Made by a program: the position numbers and the translations under genes
Origin: Acidimicrobiia bacterium
GTDB lineage: Bacteria > Actinomycetota > Acidimicrobiia > Acidimicrobiales > Iamiaceae
Length of the DNA stretch: 5,115 nt
Direction: 5' to 3'
Assembly (NCBI GenBank): GCA_019247975.1
Contig: JAFBAD010000032.1
Coordinates: 1-5,115, forward strand
Shown here: positions 1 through 5,115 of the stretch, piece after piece
How the letters are laid out: each line of letters begins with the position of its first letter
Position numbering within the stretch: the first letter of the stretch is position 1
Notes under the pieces: model-generated
What the model was told of the DNA's origin: nothing
What the model saw: the letters and a program-made list of their open reading frames with translations, nothing else
Databases searched by the model: none

Positions 1-84
1 GAGGCGCCGGACGATCCGTCCCTTCGTCCGTCCCTGGGAGGTGTTCCAGGAGACCCGGTCGCCCTTCTTCAGCTTCTTGGCCAT
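1..84 (-). CDS. DUF2945 / TUDOR-like small protein, N-terminal part
   Basis: Reading the minus strand from the ATG at 84-82 gives 28 codons, open to the window edge, so only the N-terminus is present. The protein starts MAKKLKKGDRVSWNTSQGRT and continues with KGRIVRRL. The lysine-rich start, the KGDRVSWNTSQG block and the following G-x-I-V strand match the beginning of the DUF2945 family (also called hypervirulence-associated protein, TUDOR domain), small proteins of roughly 70 residues with an SH3/TUDOR-like barrel and no firmly established bacterial function. No strong Shine-Dalgarno sequence is seen upstream (GAGCGAG is the best). It is divergent from the carotenoid operon and shares the short intergenic region with it; a functional link to pigment synthesis is not implied. 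Family assignment comes from recall of the N-terminal pattern. Confidence 0.72.
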   Translation of the reverse strand, partial: MAKKLKKGDRVSWNTSQGRTKGRIVRRL

Positions 85-105
85 GGCTCGCTCATACCCA
101 GGCGA

Positions 106-137
106 CTTGTCGAGGATTACTCTATCTCTTGTCGAGG
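106..137. repeat. 10-bp direct repeat at 22-bp period, candidate operator
   Basis: The sequence cttgtcgagg occurs perfectly at 106-115 and again at 128-137, a start-to-start distance of 22 bp, about two helical turns, so both copies face the same side of the DNA. The interval between them is the only AT-rich patch of the window. The first copy also sits in a small palindrome (cgac-tt-gtcg, 103-112), and a 6-bp inverted repeat (catacc 93-98, ggtatg 136-141) flanks the array. CarH/LitR-type MerR domains are known to bind head-to-tail 11-bp direct repeats, so a 22-bp period fits this class. Binding by the adjacent regulator is inference. Confidence 0.5.
116..128. promoter_or_regulatory. Candidate divergent promoter core (-10-like hexamers)
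   Basis: This AT-rich patch lies between the two direct repeats. On the plus strand TACTCT (118-123) satisfies the TAnnnT minimal actinobacterial -10 pattern; on the minus strand TAGAGT (124-119) does the same towards the DUF2945 gene. No convincing -35 box sits at the usual 16-19 bp upstream on either strand. A plus-strand transcript would start near 130, leaving a leader of about 20 bases before the GTG at 150, or being nearly leaderless for the alternative TTG at 129. It is offered because it is the only promoter-like sequence before the operon. Confidence 0.3.
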
Positions 138-149
138 TATGGTGGAGAG

Positions 150-986
150 GTGGAACGAGAGGAGACCGGCCTGACGATCGGTGATGTGGCCGCCCGCACC
201 GGGCTGACCGTGCCGACGCTCCGGGCGTGGGAGCAACGGTATGGCTTCCCCGTTCCGAGCCGTTCAACCAGCGGTCACCGCCGCTACCAGGAGCGGGACG
301 TTGCCGCGCTCGAGCAGCTGCTGCGGGACCGCGAGGCCGGCCTGTCGTTGTCCGCCGCGATGAGCCGGGCCCGCACTGCGGTGGTGGCCACCGCGCCCAC
401 CGTGTTCGCCGGGCTCCGGGCCCGCCATCCCGAGCTCGTGCTCCACGTCCTGACCAAGGGGGCGATGCACGTCGTCAGCCGGGCGATCGAGGACGAGTGC
501 CTCGCGGCCGGTAGCGCCACGCTGGCGATCGGGAGCTTCCAGCACGAGCGCTTCTTCCGCGCCTCCGAGCGCCGCTGGCGCGACATCGCCCGCACCGCGG
601 ACACGACGATCGCGATGGCCGACTTCCCGACCGAGCGGCACCGAACGGGCCGGCCGATCGAGGTCTCGGTGCCCTCCACGTCAGCCGCCATGCGGGAGTG
701 GTCCGTCGTCTGCGACGGGCCGAGCGCAGCCGCGGTCGTGGCCGGCTGGGAGCAGCCGACGACCGGACGGGTGGCGGATCGCCGCCGGCGGTTCGAGGCG
801 ATCTGGAGCACCGACGCGTCGGTGGTGCGCGAGGCGTCCGGGATCGCCCTCGCCATCGCGGCGTCCCACAGCACCCGGCCCCTGCCGACCACCGTCGACC
901 AGCTGCCGCCGGTGCACGACGACCCGTCGGCGACCGTGCGGCGCACCACCGCCATCGCCAACCGCATCGTGGCGGCGCTCGCATGA
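150..986 (+). CDS. MerR-family transcriptional regulator with DICT sensory domain
   Basis: This 278-residue protein is probably the local regulator of the carotenoid operon. Residues about 7-75 form a MerR-type winged helix: LTIGDVAARTGLTVPTLRAW is the helix-turn-helix, and WEQRYGFPVPSRSTSGHRRY (27-46) is the wing pattern shared with CarH/LitR regulators of carotenoid genes. Residues about 95-240 resemble the DICT domain, with AIEDEC (112-117), SFQHERFFRASERRWRDIAR (129-148) and a MADF strand (156-159). DICT was described in diguanylate cyclases and two-component systems and is predicted to be a light-linked sensor. The cobalamin-binding ExH-type motif of CarH is absent, as are membrane segments, so it should be cytosolic. 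The start is uncertain: GTG 150 has ggtgg/ggag just upstream and leaves both direct repeats outside the gene; TTG 129 would add seven residues and overlap the second repeat. Its stop overlaps the next start as ATGA, so it is co-transcribed with its likely targets. Confidence 0.85.
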   Translation: MEREETGLTIGDVAARTGLTVPTLRAWEQRYGFPVPSRSTSGHRRYQERDVAALEQLLRDREAGLSLSAAMSRARTAVVATAPTVFAGLRARHPELVLHVLTKGAMHVVSRAIEDECLAAGSATLAIGSFQHERFFRASERRWRDIARTADTTIAMADFPTERHRTGRPIEVSVPSTSAAMREWSVVCDGPSAAAVVAGWEQPTTGRVADRRRRFEAIWSTDASVVREASGIALAIAASHSTRPLPTTVDQLPPVHDDPSATVRRTTAIANRIVAALA

Positions 987-2668
987 TCGGGCCGCCGCTC
1001 GTGGACGAGGAGCACGTGGTGCTGGCCGATGCCAGCGGCCACGTCGCCGGCACCGCGCCCAAGCGGTCGGTCCACCACGACCACACGCCGCTCCACCACG
1101 CGTTCTCGTGCCACGTCGTGGACCCCAGCGGGCGGGTGCTCCTCACCCGTCGGGCCGCGAGCAAGCGCACCTGGCCATCGGTCTGGTCGAACGCCTGCTG
1201 CGGCCACCCGCAGCTGGGCGAGACGCTGCGGGAGGCCGTCGTGCGGCGACTCGACCAGGAGCTCGGGCTCACGCCCCGCCGGCTCGCGGTGGCCATCCCG
1301 GACTTCGCCTACCGGGCGACGATGGACGACGGCACCATCGAGCACGAGCTCTGCCCGGTCCTCGTCGCCGAGGTGGACGGGGAGCCGCACCTGAACCCGG
1401 CCGAGGTGGACGCGGTCGACTGGGTCGACTGGACCGCGCTGCGCAGGCGGGCGTCGCTCGATCCCCGATCCCTGAGCCCGTGGTCGGTGCTCCAGATCGA
1501 GGGCCTGGCCGAGCTGGGGTCGTCGCCGCTGCGCTGGCTCGACGATGGCCACGACGGGGACCCGCTCGACGTCCCGATCGGCGGCCCGGTGGCCACCGAC
1601 CGGCTCGCCGGTGGAGCCAGCAGCGCGCTCGGTGTCGAACGGGACGCGGTCGAGCGCCGACTGCGGCGGTTCGTGCGCCAGCAGGCGAGCCTGCTCACGG
1701 CGCTCGATGTCGAGGTCTGCGACATCACGGACGCGGTGGTCGGGCTGGTCGAGCGGGGAGGCAAGCGCCTCCGACCTGCCTTCGTCCACTGGGGCCACGC
1801 GGCCACCGGGGCCGACCCCGACGAGCGGGTCGTCACCGCCGCGGCGGCGATGGAGCTGCTCCACACCTTCGCCCTCCTGCACGACGACGTGATGGACCGC
1901 TCGGCCACGCGCCGCGGCGCGCCGGCCGCCCACGTGACCTTGGCCCGGGAGCGCCCGGGGGACGGCAGCGCCTCCGAGGCGGCCTGGTTCGGCACCAGCG
2001 CCGCGATCCTGGCCGGAGACCTCGCCTACGTGTGGTCGGACGAGCTCTTCGGCTCGATCGGTGCAGGACCGACCGCCGATCGGGCCCGCGCCGTGTTCCA
2101 CCAGCTCCGCAGTGAGGTCATCGCCGGGCAGTACCTCGACCTGCGCATCAGCGCCGTGTCCGAGCCGACCGAGCAGGCGGCCCGTCGCGTCGCGCTGCTC
2201 AAGTCGGCCCGCTACACCGTCACCCGGCCGCTGCAGCTCGGCGCCGCCCTGGGCAACGCCTCCGCCGACGTCCAGCGGACGCTCGGCCTCTACGGCGACG
2301 CGGTGGGGACCGCGTTCCAGCTGCGGGACGACGTGCTCGGTGTCTTCGGCGATCCCGGGCGCACGGGCAAGAGCTGCCTCGACGACCTCCGGGAGGGCAA
2401 GCGCACCCTCCTCGTCGTCCGCGCGCTCAGCCTCGGCGACGCCGACCAGCAGTCGGCGGTCCGGGCGGCCCTGGGTGACCCGGACCTCGACGAACCGACG
2501 GCCAGCGCGTGCCGCGCCGCCATCGCCGCATCCGGTGCGCTCGCGTCGGTCGAGGTGCTGATCGCCGAGCGGCACGCGGCAGCGCAGCGGGCCATCCGTG
2601 ACCTCGACCCGCCCGTGCGGGACGCACTCGCCAGCCTCGCGGCGTTCGCCGCCCATCGGTGCGCGTGA
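983..2668 (+). CDS. idi-crtE: Fused isopentenyl-diphosphate isomerase / geranylgeranyl diphosphate synthase
   Basis: One uninterrupted reading frame of 561 residues encodes two complete enzymes. Residues 1-175 are a type I (Nudix) IPP isomerase aligning with E. coli Idi at a constant offset of six: metal ligands H31, H38, H75, E120 and E122, catalytic Cys C73 in CCGHPQLGE, E93, and W167 in SPW. After a linker of about 36 residues, residues 212-561 are a trans-prenyltransferase of normal length: GGKRLRP (259-265), first aspartate motif DDVMD (301-305) followed by RRG, GQYLDLR (382-388), and FQLRDDVLG (445-453) then DDLREGKRT (467-475). The second motif is DDxxG, usual for actinobacterial GGPP synthases; F296, five residues before the first motif, fits a C20 product. 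The enzyme would interconvert IPP and DMAPP and condense them to GGPP for CrtB. The ATG at 983 overlaps the regulator stop as ATGA; an upstream in-frame ATG at 698 lies inside the regulator and is rejected. It ends one base before crtI. Product length is inferred. Confidence 0.93.
   Translation: MIGPPLVDEEHVVLADASGHVAGTAPKRSVHHDHTPLHHAFSCHVVDPSGRVLLTRRAASKRTWPSVWSNACCGHPQLGETLREAVVRRLDQELGLTPRRLAVAIPDFAYRATMDDGTIEHELCPVLVAEVDGEPHLNPAEVDAVDWVDWTALRRRASLDPRSLSPWSVLQIEGLAELGSSPLRWLDDGHDGDPLDVPIGGPVATDRLAGGASSALGVERDAVERRLRRFVRQQASLLTALDVEVCDITDAVVGLVERGGKRLRPAFVHWGHAATGADPDERVVTAAAAMELLHTFALLHDDVMDRSATRRGAPAAHVTLARERPGDGSASEAAWFGTSAAILAGDLAYVWSDELFGSIGAGPTADRARAVFHQLRSEVIAGQYLDLRISAVSEPTEQAARRVALLKSARYTVTRPLQLGAALGNASADVQRTLGLYGDAVGTAFQLRDDVLGVFGDPGRTGKSCLDDLREGKRTLLVVRALSLGDADQQSAVRAALGDPDLDEPTASACRAAIAASGALASVEVLIAERHAAAQRAIRDLDPPVRDALASLAAFAAHRCA
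1508..1615 (+). other. Interdomain linker of the Idi-GGPP synthase fusion
   Basis: Residues about 176-211 of the fusion match neither enzyme family. They are rich in Asp, Gly, Pro and Ala (for example WLDDGHDGDPLDVPIGGPVA) and look like a flexible tether. The stretch has no stop codon in this frame. Its only in-frame start-type codon is GTG at 1589; the next, GTG at 1673, already lies in the first helix of the synthase. Neither has a Shine-Dalgarno sequence at a useful distance, so separate translation of the second domain is not supported. The boundaries are estimates from recalled family ends. Confidence 0.7.
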
Positions 2669-2669
2669 G

Positions 2670-4148
2670 ATGACGCGCGTCGTCGTCATCGGCGCCGGGT
2701 TGTCCGGGCTGTCGGCCGCCTGCCACCTGGCCGGGGGTGGGGCCGAGGTGACGCTGGTCGAGGCGTCGGGCGGACCGGGCGGCCGGGCGGGCTCGCTCGA
2801 GCTCGGCGGCTACCGCTTCGACACCGGGCCGACCGTCATCACGATGCCCGACCTGGTCGAGCGCTGCTTCACCGTGCTCGGCAAGGACATGGGCGACTAC
2901 CTGCACATGCGCCCGGTCGACCCGATGTACCGGGCCTGCTTCGCCGACGGCAGCGAGCTGCGGGTGCGCCACGGCGTCGACGCCATGGCCGAGGAGATCC
3001 GGCGTGAGTGCGGTCCCGAAGACGCCGCCGGCTTCGTGCGCTTCGCGCGACGGCTGACCGAGCTGTACCGGCTCGAGATGCCCAACTTCATCGAGCGGAA
3101 CTACGACTCGGTCCTGGACCTGCTGCGCCCGCTGCGGCCCGCGCTCGAGCTCGTGCGACTCGGCGCGTTCGGCCGGCTCGACCCGTGGGTGCGGCGTTAC
3201 TTCCGCGACGAGCGCCTGGTCCGGCTGTTCAGCTTCCAGTCCCTCTACGCAGGCCTCGCCCCGTACGAAGCGCTCGCGCTCTATGCGGTGATCACCTACA
3301 TGGATGCGGTCAACGGGGTCGTCGTGCCCGACGGTGGCGTCCACGCGCTCCCGACCGCGATCGCGCGTGCCGCCGCCGACAGCGGGGTCGCGCTCCGCTA
3401 CGACGCACCGGTCGAGCGCATCGTGCTCGACCGGGCCGACGGTGGGCCCGTGCGCGGCGTGCGCCTGGTCGGCGGCGAGCTGCTCGCCTGCGACGCGGTC
3501 GTGTGCACCGCCGACCTCGCGGTCGCCTATCGCACGATGCTCCCGGGCCTCGACCCGCCCCGGGCACTGCGGCGCGCGCATCGTTCGCCCTCTGCGCTGG
3601 TCTGGCACGTAGGGGTGCGCGGGCCGCTGCCGACCGCCGCCGCGCACCACAACATCCACTTCGGGATCCGGTGGAACGACTCGTTCAAGGCGCTGCTCGA
3701 TGACGGTCGCCGGATGCCCGACGCCTCGCTCCTCGTCACCGCGCCGACGGTCGACGAGCCGTCGATGGCGCCCCCGGGGCGGCACGTGCTGTATGTGCTC
3801 GAGCCGGTGCCCAACCTCGACGCACCGATCGAGTGGTCGACCGAGCGGAAGCGTGCTCGGGACGACCTGTTCCACGCGCTGACCCGCTTCGGCTACTCGC
3901 GCGACATCGAGGTCGAGCACCTCGTCGATCCCGAGGACTGGGCGGCGGAAGGGCTCGATCGGGGCACGCCGTTCGCGCTCTCGCACCGCTTCTTCCAGTC
4001 CGGTCCGTTCCGCCCGGCCAACCACGACCGGCGGGCCCCGGGCCTGTACTTCGCCGGGGCATCGACGGTGCCCGGAGTCGGCGTGCCGATGGTCCTCGTG
4101 TCCGGCATGCTGGCGGCCGAGCGGGTGCTCGGAGGGACCAGCCGATGA
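2670..4148 (+). CDS. crtI: Phytoene desaturase (CrtI-type, FAD-dependent)
   Basis: This 492-residue flavoprotein is the usual length for bacterial CrtI. It would remove hydrogens from phytoene in successive steps, giving lycopene or a shorter-desaturated product, as a peripheral membrane enzyme. The N-terminus is an FAD-binding Rossmann fold: VVVIGAGLSG (4-13), acidic E31 at the end of the second strand, then GGPGGRAG (34-41) and GYRFDTGPTVITMP (47-60). The C-terminal CrtI signature is GLYFAGASTVPGVGVPMV (458-475), continuing to LVSGMLAAERVL. The classical signature has His, Gln or Thr where V467 sits, a deviation I recall in other actinobacterial desaturases. The ATG at 2670 begins one base after the fusion gene stop (TGAGATG) and starts exactly at the Rossmann strand; an upstream in-frame start at 2598 would add 24 unrelated residues from inside the previous gene. 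The crtB neighbour supports phytoene as substrate. The number of desaturation steps, or a CrtN/CrtD-like substrate, cannot be decided from sequence. Confidence 0.92.
   Translation: MTRVVVIGAGLSGLSAACHLAGGGAEVTLVEASGGPGGRAGSLELGGYRFDTGPTVITMPDLVERCFTVLGKDMGDYLHMRPVDPMYRACFADGSELRVRHGVDAMAEEIRRECGPEDAAGFVRFARRLTELYRLEMPNFIERNYDSVLDLLRPLRPALELVRLGAFGRLDPWVRRYFRDERLVRLFSFQSLYAGLAPYEALALYAVITYMDAVNGVVVPDGGVHALPTAIARAAADSGVALRYDAPVERIVLDRADGGPVRGVRLVGGELLACDAVVCTADLAVAYRTMLPGLDPPRALRRAHRSPSALVWHVGVRGPLPTAAAHHNIHFGIRWNDSFKALLDDGRRMPDASLLVTAPTVDEPSMAPPGRHVLYVLEPVPNLDAPIEWSTERKRARDDLFHALTRFGYSRDIEVEHLVDPEDWAAEGLDRGTPFALSHRFFQSGPFRPANHDRRAPGLYFAGASTVPGVGVPMVLVSGMLAAERVLGGTSR
4131..4135 (+). promoter_or_regulatory. 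Strong ribosome binding site for crtB
   Basis: GGAGG lies nine bases before the ATG at 4145, inside the last codons of crtI. It is the clearest Shine-Dalgarno match in the window. It fixes the crtB start at 4145 rather than further upstream in the open frame, and suggests crtB can be initiated efficiently in addition to coupling through the ATGA overlap. Confidence 0.75.
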
Positions 4149-4999
4149 GCGACACCACCACCCTCGAGCGGTCGTACGCGTACTGCCGGGAGCTCAACCG
4201 GCGCCACGGCACCACCTACTACTGGTCGGCGTTCGCCCTCCCCGCCGCCAAGCGTCCCCACGTGTGGGCCCTGTACGGCTTCTGCCGCTACGCCGACGAC
4301 ATCGTCGACGACCTCGGCGACGTGTCGACCGACGCCCGCCGCTACGCGCTCGACGACCTCGGCGACCAGCTGTTCGCCGCGCTCGACGCCGGCCGGTCCG
4401 ACGAGCCCGTCCTCGCGGCGGTGGTCGACACGACGACGCGCTTCGGCATCGACGCGCAGTGCTTCCGGCGCTTCCTCGGGGCGATGGCCGCCGACCTCGA
4501 CGTCACCGAGTACGCGACCTACGACGACCTGCTCGGCTACATGGACGGCTCCGCCGCGGTCATCGGCGAGATGCTCCTGCCGATCCTCGAGCCGCTGTCG
4601 CCCGACGCGTTCGCGCCGGCGCGCGACCTGGGCCTGGCCTTCCAGCTCACCAACTTCCTGCGCGACGTCGCCGAGGACCTCGATCGAGGTCGCGTCTACC
4701 TCCCGCAGGAGGACCTGGCCCGCTTCGGCGCCGACCCGCGTCGCCGCCAGGTCGACGGACCGTGGCGCGAGCTCATGCGCTTCGAGATCGAGCGGAACCG
4801 CGCGCTGTACCGCTCGGCCGACCGGGGGATCACGCTGCTCCCGACCTCGTCGGCGCGTTGCATACGCGCCGCGCGCGTCCTCTACTCCGGCATCCTCGAT
4901 CGCATCGAGGCCGCCGACTACGACGTGTTCTCGACCCGGGCCCGCGTGCCCACCTGGCGCAAGGTCGCCACGGTCGCCCGAGCATCGCTGGCGCGATGA
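4145..4999 (+). CDS. crtB: Phytoene synthase
   Basis: This 284-residue protein belongs to the squalene/phytoene synthase family and would condense two GGPP molecules, via prephytoene diphosphate, to phytoene, the first committed carotenoid step. Both Mg-diphosphate-binding aspartate motifs are present: DDIVD (51-55) in YGFCRYADDIVDD, and DVAED (174-178) within LGLAFQLTNFLRDVAED, followed by LDRGRVYLP (179-187), which fits the second family signature completely. WSAFALPAAKRPHVWALYGF (27-46) is the usual substrate-pocket lead-in. No NADPH-linked squalene features or membrane segment are seen, so phytoene is preferred over squalene. The ATG overlaps the crtI stop as ATGA and has a good GGAGG nine bases upstream. 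The stop overlaps the next start the same way. Length is slightly shorter than many CrtB proteins (about 300) but complete at both ends. A C30 or squalene activity is a less likely alternative given the GGPP synthase in the operon. Confidence 0.94.
   Translation: MSDTTTLERSYAYCRELNRRHGTTYYWSAFALPAAKRPHVWALYGFCRYADDIVDDLGDVSTDARRYALDDLGDQLFAALDAGRSDEPVLAAVVDTTTRFGIDAQCFRRFLGAMAADLDVTEYATYDDLLGYMDGSAAVIGEMLLPILEPLSPDAFAPARDLGLAFQLTNFLRDVAEDLDRGRVYLPQEDLARFGADPRRRQVDGPWRELMRFEIERNRALYRSADRGITLLPTSSARCIRAARVLYSGILDRIEAADYDVFSTRARVPTWRKVATVARASLAR
4851..4871. repeat. 8-bp perfect inverted repeat inside crtB
   Basis: The arms cggcgcgt (4851-4858) and acgcgccg (4864-4871) are perfectly complementary around a five-base loop. 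The structure is within the crtB coding region with no T-tract after it, so it is not a terminator. It includes an ATA isoleucine codon (4862-4864), rare in genomes of this composition. Chance is plausible in such GC-rich coding sequence. Confidence 0.4.
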
Positions 5000-5115
5000 C
5001 CACGGTGCCGGCGGCGCTGGTGGTCGTCGGCCTGGTGATGGGGCCGCTGCTCGTCGCTCGTCGCCGTCGCCTGTCCGGACCGGTGGCGCGGCCCGAGGCA
5101 CAGGTGTCGATCGTC
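4996..5115 (+). CDS. Probable family 2 glycosyltransferase, N-terminal part
   Basis: Forty codons are present, open to the window end. The ATG overlaps the crtB stop as ATGA, so it belongs to the same operon. Residues 4-20 (VPAALVVVGLVMGPLLV) form a hydrophobic segment followed by ARRRR, a membrane anchor with a positively charged cytosolic side. The sequence then reads RPEAQVSIV to the window edge, which resembles the first beta strand of GT-A fold family 2 glycosyltransferases, where VSIV is commonly followed by (I/V)PA(R/Y)NE. In carotenoid clusters such enzymes (CrtQ- or CruG-like) add sugars to carotenoids or apocarotenoid acids. That identity is inferred from the short N-terminus and the context; the catalytic residues are outside the window. 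A different membrane protein remains possible. Confidence 0.5.
   Translation, partial: MTTVPAALVVVGLVMGPLLVARRRRLSGPVARPEAQVSIV

Noticed and set aside
432..870. Cobalamin-binding domain in the regulator, as in CarH
   Set aside because: No ExH-type or DxHxxG cobalamin ligand motif is visible; the pattern fits DICT instead.
698..982. In-frame extension of the Idi-GGPP synthase gene to an upstream ATG
   Set aside because: The extra 95 residues are Arg/Gly-rich read-through of the regulator gene in another frame; Idi homology begins right after the ATG at 983, which forms an ATGA junction.
1589..2668. Separate crtE gene starting at an internal GTG (1589 or 1673)
   Set aside because: No Shine-Dalgarno sequence precedes either codon and no stop closes the Idi frame, so a fused protein is the simpler reading.
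284..2689. An 801-codon open frame on the minus strand opposite the regulator and the Idi-GGPP synthase gene
   Set aside because: It mirrors genes with clear catalytic motifs on the plus strand, is rich in Arg, Gly and Ala with no recognisable domain, and is the expected shadow in DNA with G/C at nearly every third codon position.
2427..4025. A 532-codon open frame on the minus strand opposite crtI
   Set aside because: Same shadow effect; low-complexity Arg/Val/Glu-rich translation with no family resemblance, lying opposite a complete and well-supported crtI.
3833..4144. Extension of crtB upstream to an ATG inside crtI
   Set aside because: The added residues are an alternative-frame translation of crtI; GGAGG at 4131-4135 and the ATGA overlap fix the start at 4145.
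4851..4871. Intrinsic terminator
   Set aside because: The stem is inside coding sequence and is followed by GC-rich DNA without a T-run.

Overview
The window is the start of a carotenoid (terpenoid pigment) biosynthesis operon from a high-GC actinobacterium. The base composition is strongly GC-rich and nearly all third codon positions are G or C. The protein families (a MerR-type activator/repressor with a DICT sensor, an actinobacterial-type GGPP synthase with a DDxxG second motif, and CrtI and CrtB of actinobacterial flavour) fit an actinomycete or acidimicrobial lineage. The exact taxon cannot be fixed from the sequence alone.

Layout. At the left edge (1-84, minus strand) is the N-terminus of a small DUF2945/TUDOR-like protein that reads out of the window. 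A short divergent intergenic region (85-149) is the only AT-rich stretch. It carries a perfect 10-bp direct repeat at a 22-bp period that brackets -10-like hexamers on both strands, so it is the likely operator/promoter. Everything to the right is on the plus strand and packed head to tail: a MerR-HTH/DICT regulator (150-986), an isopentenyl-diphosphate isomerase fused in frame to a geranylgeranyl diphosphate synthase (983-2668), phytoene desaturase crtI (2670-4148), phytoene synthase crtB (4145-4999), and the first 40 codons of a probable membrane-anchored family 2 glycosyltransferase (4996 to the window end). Three of the four gene junctions are 4-base ATGA stop/start overlaps and the fourth has a single-base gap, so this looks like one translationally coupled operon.

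How it works together. The fusion protein would balance IPP and DMAPP (Idi half) and condense them to GGPP (CrtE half). CrtB joins two GGPP molecules into phytoene, CrtI desaturates phytoene to a lycopene-type red polyene, and the downstream glycosyltransferase may glycosylate the final carotenoid or a derivative. The regulator at the head has a DNA-binding domain resembling those of the light/B12-responsive CarH/LitR proteins, but carries a DICT domain instead of a cobalamin-binding domain, which suggests light- or redox-linked autoregulated pigment production by a different sensing mechanism.

The most notable items are the Idi-GGPP synthase fusion, the MerR-DICT regulator as first gene of the operon, and the 22-bp-period direct repeat in front of it. 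There is no gene-free stretch longer than about 65 bases, and no RNA genes, mobile elements or CRISPR arrays were seen.
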